This document shows positions 32,814 through 44,305 of a DNA stretch of 64,000 nucleotides, one piece after another; within the stretch, counting starts at the first letter, position 1, and the number at the start of each line of letters is the position of its first letter. The DNA lies in contig CM077011.1 in assembly GCA_039090855.1 (NCBI GenBank), positions 29,293,001 to 29,357,000 of the forward strand, given 5' to 3'. The notes under the pieces were generated by a model. The model was not told the origin of the DNA, did no database searches, and worked only from the letters and a program-made list of their open reading frames with translations. The DNA is from Macrothele yani. Taxonomy: Eukaryota > Arthropoda > Arachnida > Araneae > Macrothelidae. The position numbers and the translations under genes were made by a program.

Positions 32814-33868
32814 ACTATTGCCTTATAATATAGCCATGTAAACCTAAGGTTAATTTTCACTAACCAAATTATATTGTACCATCAATAGATGTACCAGCAC
32901 CCAGAGAGCCTGCTGTCGCCGACCACACACCACTGATGATTGGGGTTAATTTAGACTATCCAGGTTAGATGTTGGAGTCCCAAGCAGCATCACTGAGCAA
33001 ACGGTATGATGCATGCCGCATACCTTGGGCTACAGGAGCCAAACACCCTACTTGTCACTGTTGACTGCTCATCATTAAACATTACGCCTTTCCTGGTGTC
33101 AGGAATATCAAAACTGGAGTTCTGAAGAGTGACATCACATTGTGTGGTTAGATTAATCCAGTTTTCAGCTGTACCAAGCTGACAGGAAGGTGCGGGTGTG
33201 GCGTAACGGCATGAGGCTATAACCCCATCGTGCCAGGTTGACTCTGTTCAAGGTAGTCGTGGCTCTGTGATGGTTTGGATAGCCTTCCCATAGAACACAT
33301 GAGGTCCCTTACTAGTGTGTCTGGAAAGGTCCTCAACCGCTGCACGCTACCAGCATGTGCTGGCTGATCACTTGTGCACTTTCATGGCCTTCTCTCATCC
33401 TGCAGCTGATGATCTGTTTCAGTAGGACAATACGCCTCCCCATTGGACCGCAACCACTTAAGCCTGGCTCTAAGAACACTCATCTGAATTTGGAACCATC
33501 CAGTGGCCCCGAAGGTTTTGGAATTTAAACCCTGTGGAAGTTTTCTGAGATTCCCTGGATTGGAACATCAGATCCATGGACCCTGGACTGACGTGTTGGG
33601 TGAAGTTATGGGCATGGTTAGCATTACCTCCAGAAACATCCAGCATCTGGTGGAGTAGATGCCTCGGCATGTACAAGCTGTTATCCGCACTAGAGGAGGA
33701 CCAACCTTATTAAGTAGGTATCTTTATCCACTGAATGTACACTGAAGAGCAATTAAATTAGAGACAGCTGGCATTATGCAAATGTGGCGCTGTGGGCGGC
33801 CATGTAAACGAAAACTACATGGTGTATGCAGCTATTCGACAATATAAGGAGTGATGCAACAGGAATCA

Positions 33869-34930
33869 GCAAGAGTTGGACGAAGTCTGGGTAAGAAGAA
33901 GGATCTAAGCGCATTTGATCGTTGGCAAATTGTCGGGGCCCGACGGATGGGTCACTCCATCTCGGAAGTCGTGCAGGCACTGGGATTTTCACGAGCCACT
34001 GGGTCACAGGTGCACCGTCAGTACATTGAATCCGGTAAAACCATCCCTTCAAGGGCCAACTGCCGTGAATGAGCAGGGTCATCATCGGCTAGCTTGCATT
34101 GTAACAGCGGATAGACGGGGCCACAGTGCAAGAAATCACTCTGCAATTTAACGCTGGTGCACAAAATGTGTAAGCAGCCATACCATCCAGAACCATCTCC
34201 TCGCTATGGGTTACAGAAGCCATCTTCCCACGAGGGTACCGCTGCTGACCGCACATCACAGGGTGCAAAGATTAGCATGGATGCTGGAACATCACCACTG
34301 GACCCTAGACATGTGGGAAATGTTGCCTGGACTGATAAGTCGAGATTCACGTTGGTACATGCGAATGGCAGGATACGAGTATGGCGCAAACCACATGAAG
34401 CGATGGATCCTTCTTGCCAGCAGGGTACTCTTCAAGCTGGTGGGGATGGCATTCTCGTCTGGGGACTGTTTACGTGGACTGAAATGGGACCCCTGGTACG
34501 TGTGATGTCGTCCCTCACAGGTCAACGTTACAGGGATATCCTGGACGACCATTTGCTCCGGTTTATGCGTCTTCGCGTCTTCAACATCGGACTGGAGAAC
34601 TCGTCCTGCAACATGACAATGCACCGTGTCATCACTCCCGAATGGTTGGATGAACACTCCACCGACGTGACCTCGCTTCCTTGGCCAACTAGGTCACCTG
34701 ACCTCAATCCCATCGAGCACATCTGGGATGCCATCGAGAGATATGTTCGTGGCTCTGACCCCCTCCATCAAATCCTCGTGAACTATGGGAGCTTGTTCAG
34801 GGGTCGTGGATCCATATGGCTTCCCAATGCTTGCGGTGTCTTGTCGAGTCCATGCCGAGACGAATCGCTGCTGTCATCAGGGCGAAAGGTGGTGCTACAC
34901 GTTACTGTGCCGAGAGTCTTTTATGTGTGA
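33869..34930 (+). pseudogene. Tc1-like transposase remnant D
   Basis: The N-terminal region reads KKDLSAFDRWQIVGARRMGH then SRATGSQVHRQYIESGK. After frame changes: VAWTDKSRFTLVHANGRIRV (first D), PHEAMDPSCQQGTLQAGG, ILVWGLFTW, a frameshifted second block at about 34600-34625, and WPTRSPDLNPIEHIWDAIE (third residue, E). This is the Tc1 D,D34E pattern. It ends with SMPRRIAAVIRAKGGATRY-like sequence in another frame near 34900. A TA at 33738, shared with the end of T2, may be its left edge; no right terminal repeat was found. Confidence 0.85.
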
Positions 34931-36008
34931 TTTTTTTATTTGTGGTGACGGAAATGCGTAAAGAAAAGTGTTACTTCATTTGTTCCCACATTTTTTGTAA
35001 AATGGCAGACAAAAGACTACACAGATATATATAATAGTTAAATTTCTTATTGAAACAGTTGATCAATTTGGACAAGAGATGGCCATTGTGTGTTTTTTGT
35101 GGCATGATAAATACCATTGTGGTTATTAGTTGTCTGATCTATACACATAACATGTAGAAACAAGAGGTGTAAAAAAGCATGCCTAGATGTCAGTTTGCAA
35201 AAGGCATTTATGCAGAACTTTAGCAAACCTTGACTTGACAATAGTAATTGTCTGCAGACACTGACAGATTGATCATGGAAGATAGTCATTGACCATCTTC
35301 CATGATCCCTCTGTCAGTCTTGTTTCTGGCATCATTCACATCCCTCTCCCTGTGAACGATAGACCCAATCAAGACCATGGGAAATCTGTGTATTTTTTTC
35401 AAGCAAGAAGCAAATGTCTCAGTTTCTGCTCCCGAGCCTGGCAGCTACTTATCTTGTTGAATTATTAGCTTTATAAATGTTATGCACATCATTTTACTGT
35501 TTATGCTTTCTTCTGTTCAACATTTAAATTTTAAATCTCCACTTTTATCTGTTTTGCATTGTTAGTAATCAGAATAATTGAAGGTTGAAAATTCCAACTC
35601 ACCTCAGATTAGCATGGTATTGGCATCGTTGATGCTAGTTCTTTTGTATACTATTTACCAAATTTCAGTTAAAAGTAGGTAAGAAATATATAGAGCTCCT
35701 AGTTATATTCACTTTGAAGTTGTTCTCAAAATGACACTGAAAGGGCATCATAGTTCTAATGATAAAAACAAAAAGCACACATATAATTCATTATTTTTCA
35801 CATATTTAATAGATAATTATAAATGCACTATGTGAATTCTAGTGTTAGATTAATGAATGCTTTAATCAAGGTAGACATCCAAGACACAGTAGTCATGATG
35901 CCTAGAGAAAAGGTGTTGAAACAACATACTACAGGTTCCTGCTAAAAAACATGCAAACTAGATACAAACAAATGAAGCTGACAGGTAGAAGTGTTAGCCA
36001 GGGATACA
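34931..36008. other. AT-rich intergenic stretch with a hairpin
   Basis: A perfect 13-bp inverted repeat, GATCATGGAAGAT and its complement, with an 11-bp loop lies at 35271-35307. No gene or element is recognised elsewhere in the stretch. Confidence 0.5.
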
Positions 36009-36014
36009 CAAACC

Positions 36015-38188
36015 AAGAGATGCCAAGTACTACGGATCCTCCGTAGTTTCTACGGATATGTTCAAACTACGGACTTACGGAGGTGTGAAAAACTATGGAT
36101 TTTTCCAAAAATCTCTGATATTTCCAGGAAACTTTTTTTTTTTTTTAAATTTGAAAAAAAAAAAAAAGTAAAGCATAGTCGAATTTAGTGATTTTGCGGT
36201 AACGTCACAAAGCCGTCGCACAACAAGCATGTTTGGCTGGCCAACAAGCAAGCGGAAATGTTGCAGCAGAGATTGTTCTGTATGATCACGTGACTTTGTA
36301 CCTGGCTTGCCGTAGGATGGCGTTCGTAACACACGACGTCTGTTAACTTCGGGAAAACCTTAACCGTGTCCTGAACTAACGTAAGTTGTCAGAGGTAGAC
36401 TAGAGTCAATTCCACGTTTTCTGTTCTTGTTGTTAAGTTGAAAGTTGATTAGTTGTGGTGTGACATGAATTACTGTAGTTATGAAGCATGTTTCAGTGGC
36501 TTCCAGTTCCAGTGGTGTGAAAAAAAAAAAAAATTTGCTACAGTACAAGGAATGTTTTTCGTTGGAATTTCCATGTTTTTACAGCAGTCGCGTGTTTCTG
36601 TGAATCATGTGTTTTATTGCTAAAATGTAATTTAAATAGTTAATTGCTATTGCATATTTGTTTCACCAAATTAAGGGGCGGGTGGGATATCAGAAAAAAA
36701 AAAAAAAGCTGCTCTGAGCAAATAGTCATCAGATCGAAGGAAACAATTGTGGTTCAAAGAAGTGCTGAATGTTTGTTTTTTCCGGCAGAACACATAACTA
36801 AGCTACCAGGATGTGTGGACGCTGTTATTGCCTGTTTTATGCTACCTCCACGGGAGTTTGTTCTTCGCGCGCAGTGTATTCTACCCAGAGCAAGAGAAAA
36901 TCTCTCCATGTGTCTTTGGCAACCAGCCAAAGAAAATGTCTAGCAGCAGTAGTTGTTCACTGCTGCTGCAGTGAGACATTTTGTAGCTGCTGGGTGTGTG
37001 CGCCAGTTGTGACCTATTTTCCCGTGCTCCTCGCTGTCGGCAGAGAGCTTAATTGTTAATGTTACTTTGACAGATTTGCAAAGTGCAGTTCTTTTTTTTT
37101 TTTTTTTTTTTATCTCTGGTAAAAATGTTGTGCTAAACAAAGTGATGTTTTATTTTAACTTGTCAGATTCACAAGAATTTTCTTTCTTCCTTAATAGCTT
37201 GTTTTAAAGATTGTTTTCCCCAGATCATTCTTCTTCAAGAATCTTTTAATTTCAGTTTTCATTCTTTTTTTGATGAATTTGTTTTCATTACTCACTTGTG
37301 TTTTAAGTTGTAACATTTTACTTCCCCGCATCTTGGCAGAAAACTTCTATTGTGTTAATGAAACGTTGCATGGATTTTTATTGTAATTTATTTTATTTGC
37401 GTTGCCTTTTTATTTTATCCTTTTCTTTTTTTTTTTTCCAGAATTGGTTTATTTATGCAATTTAAAATACCTTTTTGATTAGTTTTTCCGTATCATAAGC
37501 ATTTAATGCTAATTTTCTATTTATCCACATAATAAAGCTATGAAATCTTTCAAAGTTAATTGTTCTGTCTTTTCTCCCATTGTGTTTGTTGTGTACGGAT
37601 TTACTTGCAATAGCGTCGGGTAAATGGCCACCTGCCTCTACTAATATTCTTGGATCTAAAAAGCAAAAAAGTTGTCAAAAATTGAAGGAGGGTTATTCGC
37701 AAGAATTTCCATGTCTAAAATAGTCTCGGGTATCCGAAAACCATTGGTTTTGTTCCCCGTGTGCTGTGATTTTTCAATCGCACGCTGCGGAAAAGACGAT
37801 TGCAGTCGGCATTTACATTCTAAAAAACAGGAGGAATAACCATAAGTGTGTGGCATCACACACTTGTGACAACATATTTATTGACATAACATATTTATTA
37901 AAAAGGTGGAGTTGAAATGGTATGTATTTTTTGTGTATTTACTAATTTTACCCCCCCCCCCCCCCCCCATTTTAAGGGGATTTAAATATGTTGCAAAATT
38001 TATCCAAGTATTGTCCCCGATCCAGATTAACATGTTGCTAAAAATGTAGCAGTGTATTCTGGGAAATATGCATGCTACCCTGCAAATTTTAATGTGGGAA
38101 CTTGACTTCAGTTGACTTCACTACGGAAGAACTACGGGTGCCGCGCATATGGACTACTGATGACTTCCTTCAGATGTTGGCATCTCTG
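36015..38188. mobile_element. 2.17-kb non-autonomous hAT with 6-bp target duplication
   Basis: The left end AAGAGATGCCAAG is followed by CTACGGATCCTCCGTAG-like subterminal sequence; the right end is TGTTGGCATCTCTG. CAAACC flanks both ends (36009-36014 and 38189-38194). The ends match hAT-1 and hAT-4. The interior has no transposase but keeps a GC-richer patch at 36180-37070, T runs and an 18-base C run at about 37952. It is probably an internally rearranged relative of the hAT-1/hAT-4 family. Confidence 0.85.
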
Positions 38189-38194
38189 CAAACC

Positions 38195-39169
38195 CAAGGC
38201 ACCCAGTCACCTGAAAATTTTCACCTGGCACCTGAGTTTTCAAATTCTGTTTTATAAATTTTATTTTTCAGATTTTGGGTTTCTGTTATAAAACTTCCAT
38301 CTCTTTAATAAGGCAGCAACAAGTACAGTATATCATATTTTTTTTTCTGTTTGCATCTTTTTTTGTGTACTACTTTCCATAAAATCAAAATAATGAAGAT
38401 ACCAATAACAATTTTGGACAGTATCACTTGCAGAGTTGAGCATTCTGCAGCAGTGTCGGTAGTAGTGATTCAGGTTGAAGTTTGGTGACACGGTCCCAAA
38501 AAAAGCATCAGATGTTCATAGCTATGGCATTGATTTTTACGTGGAATGCTTATAAGTGTATTTATTGATTAGTGGTCTTATTCAGTGTCGTGCACCAGAA
38601 AGGCAGTGCTGCTAAATTTTTTGAAATGCAACTATTAATACAAGTGTATAATTATTTGGTTTTAGTTCCAGTTGAAGATATTTTCATTTAATCTTCCTTC
38701 CCTCTGGGTTCTTTTGGATTTTTACAGACGTTTCTGGCCTCTTGATTTTAGTCAAGGCCTGTTCTCAGTATATAGAAGGATTAACAAAAGTTTTGTTTGT
38801 AAACTAGAACCAAATGAATATATCTGGGTAAAGCCTTGAGTAAGTGATTTAATTCATGTTAAGTGTATAATTAGTGTCCTAGCTATATTTATGGATATTG
38901 CACTGAATTACTGAACAACGTCTAAGAAATATTAATTTTGACTTTTGAATTTCACAATTCTGTAGGTGTAGTTTTTGGTTAGATCGATCATGGCTTTCTC
39001 ATAACTTTTTGTTGATTTCATCATTATTAAGAGACTTTATAGTTCTATTTCTAATTTCATTATGCAACCACAAAGGTGTTCTGACCAGAAGCTGTTGGAA
39101 TTTGTAGACTTTTGTGGTGCTATAAAAAATTACTTTCAAAACGGAAGTTAGATGGAGTGAAGAATTCTT
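38195..39169. other. AT-rich intergenic stretch, no feature recognised
   Basis: Both strands were read; nothing was recognised in these 975 bp. Confidence 0.45.
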
Positions 39170-39800
39170 TCGTGATCATGATTTTTTTTTCAATAAATGT
39201 TAGTATTTCTTCTTGAAGATGGAGGCAAAAATTTCTGAAAATGATAGTCATAGAATTTTCATGTAATCGTGTGCAACTATGCATTTTTGCCAGCTCTCAT
39301 ACAAAGATTTAAATGCAGATTGCAAGCCTTCTTTTGCCACATCCTCCATTGCAGCTCGTTTCACTTCTTCGGAAATTGAGAAGCGTCTCCCCTTAAGCAG
39401 ATTCTTCATCCGGGGAAAAGGGAAAGGTCACATGACTGTCGGTTGGATTGGGTGTCTTACAGAAAGCACCAAGTCTCATCGTCAGTGATCAATCGATTCA
39501 AGAGATCGGGATCTGAATCCACTGCATCAATGTTATCCCCGCACACTTGCGTGCGCTCATCCATTTTTTCTTGTGTCAGGTTTTTTGGAACAATTTGTTG
39601 GTACACGTGATGCATGCCCAGTTTCTCTGTTAAAATGGCATGGCAACTTCCAACTGAGATGCCGGCAATTTCTGCAATCGCTGCAACAGTTTTTCGACGG
39701 TCATTTTTCACAATTTCTTTGACAATGACTATTTGTTCATCCATTGTGGATGTTGAAAATCGTCGTGACCTCTCATCGTCCTCGATACTATGTCGCCGTT
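39170..39800 (-). pseudogene. Mariner-like transposase with the catalytic middle deleted
   Basis: The minus-strand frame starting at 39744 reads MDEQIVIVKEIVKNDRRKTV, AGISVGSCHAILTEKLGMHH and LLNRLITDDETW, that is, the helix-turn-helix part and the first catalytic Asp. Directly downstream comes FIRGKGK/RMKNLLKGRRFSISEE and a C-terminal ESWQKCIVAHDYM-like end. The stretch with the second and third catalytic residues is absent, about 150 residues by comparison with complete family members. It is therefore an internally deleted, dead copy. Confidence 0.78.
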
Positions 39801-39879
39801 TTCACATCAGCATAACAGCGGAGCGAGCAGGCAGAACGGCCCGAAAAACCACCCAGGAGATAGGCTAGGGTCCGGTACA

Positions 39880-41329
39880 GTAGGGCATGCACATATATGC
39901 AGCATGACGTGTGGGGGGTGGGGGTTCAGAAGGGTATAAAGCACACAGGCGGTGTACGCTCAGCAATTCGGTGAAAGCTATTGCACCGTGTACATCGGTT
40001 TGAATGATGTCGAGTTACTGCCACAGTGTGATATGGCCAGCAGGCAATCCAGTAGACGACATCTGGATGATTTTACCCGAGGTTGCGTCATTGGGAAGTT
40101 GGGAGATGGTCGAAGTGTGACTAGTGTGGCTGAAGAGTTCGGGATTGCTCACAGCATCGTTTCACGAGCTGGGGAGCATTTCAAACGACAGGAACAGCTG
40201 TCCGAGAGTTTAGCAGTGGTCGTCCACGAGCAACCACGGCAGTGGACGACCGGTATATTGTCCTACAGGCGAGAAGTGACAGCAGACGGCAGACAGCGGG
40301 AGAAATCGCAAGGCACATGCAACAGACAACTGGACGTCCGTTATCGCGTTTTACCATGGCCAGGAGGCTGCACAAAGGTGGTCTATTTGCACGACTACCA
40401 GTACGGTGTGTGCCATTAACGCCTGCTCATCGGAGACTGCGATTTCTGTGGTGCCAGGAACGCAAAAACTGGACACATCAGCAATGGGGTCTAGTTCTCT
40501 TTACGGATGAAAGCCAATTTATTCTGATGAGCGATTCTGGACGTATACACATCTGGAGCGAGCAGGGAACAACACGCAATCACACCTCCAACATCATCAA
40601 AAGGGACCGGTTTGAAGGTGGCAGAGTTCTCGTTTGGGGCGGTATCGTGCTTGGTAGCCGTATTGACCTCCACATTTTCCAAGGAGGTTCAGTCACTGGT
40701 GTCTTCTATTGTGCCGAGGTTCTCCTGCCTCACGCGCATCTGTCTAGTGGTGCTGTGGGTCCTGAGTTCCTCTTCATGGACGACAACGCTACACCTCATC
40801 ATACAGTGGCTGTCATAGAGCTGTTGGAGAGTGAAGATATTCAACGCATGGATTGGCCCGCATGCTCCTCGGACCTAAATCCAATCGAACACGTGTGGGA
40901 CCTTCTCGGGAGACGCTTGGCAGCACGTCACCAGCCACCAGCAATGATTCCGCAGCTGCAATTGGCGCTACAAGAGGAATGGGCAGCGATGCACTCAACA
41001 GCTCCTTGACAACCTCGTCCTCAGCATGTCAGATGTTGTAAATCCTGCAACGCAGTCAGGGGTGATCATATCCCGTACTAAAGACTGGATTTTTCTTGGC
41101 AGCTGCCTGTGACATGGATGTTTCTGTCGTCTGTCCAGTTGTGCTCGAAGCTACCTTTTCAATAAAGTGCCTTTGTATCCTTTGGATTCCTTGTTTGGGC
41201 GGTTTTGCTCACTTGTCCCATATTCTTACATCTTGGGGAACTTATGGTATGATTTGAGTTAATGTGGAGCACTTCTGCACGACGTTACATTCGAAAAACC
41301 GTCTCGTCCTTAATTTTTGCACTCTAGTG
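39880..41329 (+). mobile_element. Tc1-like element E
   Basis: The right end TTTTTGCACTCTAGTG near 41329 is followed by TA and is a Tc1-type terminus. The 5' leader contains GCATGCACATATATGCAGC and TATAAAGCACACAGG, a TATA-box-like promoter about 100 bp before the transposase. The left terminal repeat is missing or badly decayed. The transposase at 40033-41112 is the least damaged in the window. Confidence 0.75.
40033..41112 (+). pseudogene. Tc1 transposase, nearly complete, two frameshifts
   Basis: It starts MASRQSSRRHLDDFTRGCVI at 40033 and passes through GKLGDGRSVTSVAEEFGIAH. A 1-bp loss near 40172 shifts into AFQTTGTAVREFSSGRPRAT, then DDRYIVLQARSDSRRQTAGE. Catalytic blocks: LVLFTDESQFILMSDSGRIH (first D), FMDDNATPHHTVAVIELLES (second D) and SSDLNPIEHVWDLLGRRL (E). 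A second shift near 40990 leads to TQQLLDNLVLSMSDVV and a stop at 41110. All catalytic residues are kept; length is about 350 residues, normal for the family. Confidence 0.92.
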
Positions 41330-41337
41330 TACATACA

Positions 41338-41549
41338 TGTCAACAACTCAGTTGCTGCATTGTTTACTGTTTCTCACGTTGTATTATTGTTGAAGTGCTC
41401 GCAGAAAACATTATCTTTGTTTGACAAAGGGTTATAATAAAAATTATGATTATAACCCTTTGTCAAACAAAGATAATGTTTCCTGCGAGCACTTCAACAA
41501 TAATACAACGTGAGAAACAGTAAACAATGCAGCAACTGAGTTGTTGACA
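41338..41549. repeat. Near-perfect palindrome, 101-bp arms
   Basis: The left arm runs from TGTCAACAACTCAGTTGCTG to ACAAAGGGTTATAAT. The right arm is its reverse complement with only one or two differences, around a 10-base loop AAAAATTATG. The right arm contains AACGTGAGAAACAGT, a 15-mer also present in the right arm of the 109-866 palindrome. A tRNA-like SINE begins immediately beyond it. Confidence 0.9.
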
Positions 41550-41737
41550 AATATGTATAATAAGGGCTATAAGCAGTTGCCCATCCCTAATTTGGGGCCA
41601 CTGGTTCCAGGGAAGGGAGAGAGCCAACGCTGTAAGACAAACACAACTCCATGCCTCACCGGGATTCGAATCCAGACCCACCTTTTGACGAATTATCATA
41701 AGCCATCGCTTAGACCACTGCACCACCGGGGCGGTAG
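41550..41737 (-). mobile_element. tRNA-derived SINE (second family)
   Basis: On the minus strand the head is CCCCGGTGGTGCAGTGGTCT (A box GGTGCAGTGG at 41715-41727), followed after about 45 bp by the B box GGATTCGAATCCC (41661-41673). The body then reads GTGAGGCATGGAGTTGTG and CTTACAGCGTTGGCTCTC and ends near the palindrome. This is the structure of a tRNA-related SINE promoter. It is not a functional tRNA, because the anticodon arm does not fold clearly. Confidence 0.75.
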
Positions 41738-41739
41738 CT

Positions 41740-42755
41740 TTATACTTAACGATATCTTTACGAGTAGCAATAAATTTGCGGGATGATGATCAAAGTGCTC
41801 AAAAAGTCTGGAGCGTCAGGTAATTTGCAGTAATCCTCTACAAACAACATCACAACATCTGAAAAGGAGAGAGGCTTCATTTCATCGCTGGCGTGATAAA
41901 TCTGAAAACAAAGCATGACGGAACTTTTTATCCATCCATTCATACATACATACATACATACTCGCCAGAATTTTAAAAAAAAAGCTGATTTAAAAAAAAT
42001 ACAAGATTCCCAGAATTAGCCAAAGAAATTTCTCCACGATCTCTTGTCTAGAGCGAAAGCATTGGCAGCAACACCCCCCCCCCTAGTTTTGGGTTTGCAT
42101 CGATTTCAGGGAATGATTCAGATGATGACACAAAACACAGGAAAATCTCGCAAACACTGTAAAACCTTTTAGATATTAAATTTTATGATGATAACCAAAT
42201 TCGTTATGGGGGGTGTGTGTTCAATGGAAGTTCAACTTCCTGTTGTCAGAGTTGATTAAATATAATCAAAATCTGACATGGAAGTTGATCACAGCATATT
42301 GAGACATCGAAATATAAACATTGTTAATGAACTAATCATGCTTTTTTTGCCAATGAGTTTTTGCAAGTGCTAACTTCATGGAAGTGCGAAAATAGAAACA
42401 GTCGTTAAAAATGCAAAAGAATTTCAATTTTCTTTTATTCTAAAATTATAAAAAAACAGGAAATGTGATTGAGCTTAAGAAAAAAAGTCACAATAAACAG
42501 CATCAATGAGCTCCAGCAATGATCACAATTTTGTTAAAGGAGAAAATACTAGTATGTAAAAATTTCACTACCAAAACTAGAAAAAAAAAGGGGGGGGGGG
42601 GTGGATCTTTTCAAGATTTAGAAAAAGTAAATTTTAGTGAGCCTGAGTGTTGCCTCAAAGAGAGGTGTGAAATAGAAACAATTGTTAAAAGTACAAGAAA
42701 ATTGTATGTCTGTGTTCCAAACTAAGAAAACAGGAAATGCGCTTGAGCTTTAAGG
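41740..42755. other. Intergenic stretch with simple repeats
   Basis: Contains a CATA tetranucleotide run at about 41940-41962, a C run near 42076 and an A/G run near 42580-42602. No gene is recognised. Confidence 0.5.
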
Positions 42756-42757
42756 TA

Positions 42758-43530
42758 CACTCATCGTGAAAAAAATAGTTGCACCCAGAAATACGTGTCC
42801 GGATTGCAATGCTACTTGGGAGGAAGGTAAAGGTTACCAGGAACAATAAATGATTAAACATCGAGACTGATATGGGCAATATTTATTGAGCTGCACACCA
42901 ATAGTGTCTCTCAATATGGCTTTGGGCCTCTATGTTTGCTCACACAGCATGCCAGATGTTTCAGCATGGAGTTGTACAGGTTCCTAATGGTGTCCTGCGA
43001 TAAGCCATCCCATGCAGTTTCTGCAGATTGTGTGGTAGGTGTATAGTGTGGATAACGTGTCCAATAGCATCCCACACATTTTCAATCCCCGATAGGTCTG
43101 GCAATGTGACTGGCCACGGCAGGGTGTCAGTGCCTTGAAGGCAAGCTCTCAAGATAGCAGCAGAATGTGTATGAGCATTGTCCTGTTAGAAACTCGCACT
43201 AGATTGAGAGTTCCGAAAAGGTAGGGCCACTGGTTGCAGGACCTCATTAACATAATGCTTGACTGTCAAAGTGCCTGTAATGAACACCAAAGGTGATCTG
43301 GCATTGTAGGCAATAATTGCACCCAACACCATGACACCAGACCTTCTGGACGTGTGACTCTTGACAATAAACTGTTCATCTTGGCGCTGACCACGGTGCC
43401 TCTGCACACTGATTCGTTGGTCGTCTCCTCCAAGACAAAAGCGGGACTCGTCACTGAAGATCACCCTCGGCCATTCTGAGTGGTCACAACACCATTGCAG
43501 TCTTTGACGATGACTCAATGGTTTCTTTGA
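42758..43530 (-). pseudogene. Tc1-like transposase remnant F with one terminal repeat
   Basis: The lower end, after TA at 42756-42757, is CACTCATCGTGAAAAAAAT followed by GTTGCACCC, a Tc1-type terminus. On the minus strand the transposase reads RQRLQWCCDHSEWPRVIFSD, DESRFCLGGDDQRI, GVMVLGAII, LVFITGTLTVKHYVNEVLQP, then a degraded QDNAHTHSA block, LQGTDTLPWPVTLPDLSGIE and NVWDAI. It lacks the N-terminal part and the other terminus; sequence above about 43530 is unrelated, so this is a 5'-truncated copy. Confidence 0.85.
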
Positions 43531-43869
43531 GAAAAGAAAATTTAAGCAAAGTAAGATCACTTTCTGTGGGAAGGTAAACTGCCAAGTTAATTGGAACATT
43601 ACCTTCCAGTGAACAGAATTTTTTCATGATGATGTTTTTAAGTACTTCAGAAAAGTGTGTGACTAAGTGATGTCTTTTTGGAGCTCTTAGAACATACTGA
43701 GATAGCAGATATTACAAAACAATAAAGACAATTTTCATGAGTCAGTTTTACTAACAAGTTTCCTTGTTACATCATTACATTACATATCACTAAGCTGTTT
43801 TCTGAGATTCAGGGGTTAGCTCCAGTAAGAAATACAAACTACCAGATATTTTTACTTACTGTTGTCGTA
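43531..43869. other. Short intergenic gap
   Basis: Nothing recognisable lies between Tc1 remnant F and the LINE tail. Confidence 0.4.
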
Positions 43870-44305
43870 TTAAACTTCTCCACTTACAGCGATCTTGGCA
43901 TACAACTCGGGCTTCACTGATATCCACTACATGCTTCACACAAGATCTTTTATACTTCATGCTCATAATCTTTTTCTCATGCAGACACTCCTGAATCTGA
44001 CCCACCCATGCCTTCCTTGGCCTCCCTCTGCCTTTCCTTTCCTTCCACTTAAGCTAAAAAAGATTTTCTTAGTAAGCATCTCATCACTCATTCTTTCAAC
44101 ATGGCCAAACCACCGAAGCATATTGGTCTCCACCTTGCTAACAACATTTTGTTTTACATCACACAACTGCAACACATCTTCATTCCTCACACAATCGGAC
44201 CGTGTCTTGCCACAAACCCCATGTAAGTAACGCATTTCTCCAGCACACAGACGACTCCTATGTTTCTTCTGCAGTACGCAGGTTTCACTGTCGTACATCA
44301 GAGTA
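43870..44305 (-). pseudogene. LINE-1st: C-terminal tail of the reverse transcriptase protein
   Basis: The minus strand reads MYDSETCVLQKKHRSRLCAG, EMRYLHGVCGKTRSDCVRNE and NMLRWFGHVERMSDEM, the usual end of APE-type insect LINE proteins. It is the direct continuation of 54185-52065: removing the transposon at 44306-52064 joins VYESVIVPT to LMYDSETCV in frame. Confidence 0.88.

Larger units (their letters stand above)
20562..32876 (-). mobile_element. Penelope-like element inserted in T2 (with nested insertions)
   Basis: An 11-bp duplication TACCATCAATA at 20551-20561 and 32877-32887 marks the insertion into T2. The element's own DNA is 20562-20577, 22287-24311 and 32537-32876; the rest is a mariner and a long-TIR transposon. 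The coding strand is minus, with reverse transcriptase and GIY-YIG endonuclease remnants at 23080-24311. The ends are inverted copies of each other (22287-22489 against 32606-32813), which is common for Penelope elements. The reverse transcriptase starts only at its motif A, so the copy is 5'-truncated. Confidence 0.82.
20289..33737 (+). mobile_element. Tc1-like element T2, split by a 12.3-kb nested block
   Basis: The left end CACTCAGTAGACAAAACATT follows TA (20287-20288); the right end CCACTGAATG precedes TA (33738-33739). The left fragment 20289-20561 and right fragment 32877-33737 match consecutive parts of T1 and join at TACCATCAATA. After rejoining, the element is about 1.13 kb. Transposase remnants such as ADHLCTFMAFSHP and the WCRNGMRL region persist on the plus strand in the right part, all broken. 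The intervening 20562-32876 is the Penelope-like element and everything inserted into it. Confidence 0.85.

Noticed and set aside
41640..41737. tRNA gene on the minus strand
   Set aside because: A and B boxes are present but no convincing anticodon stem or acceptor stem; it is a SINE head.
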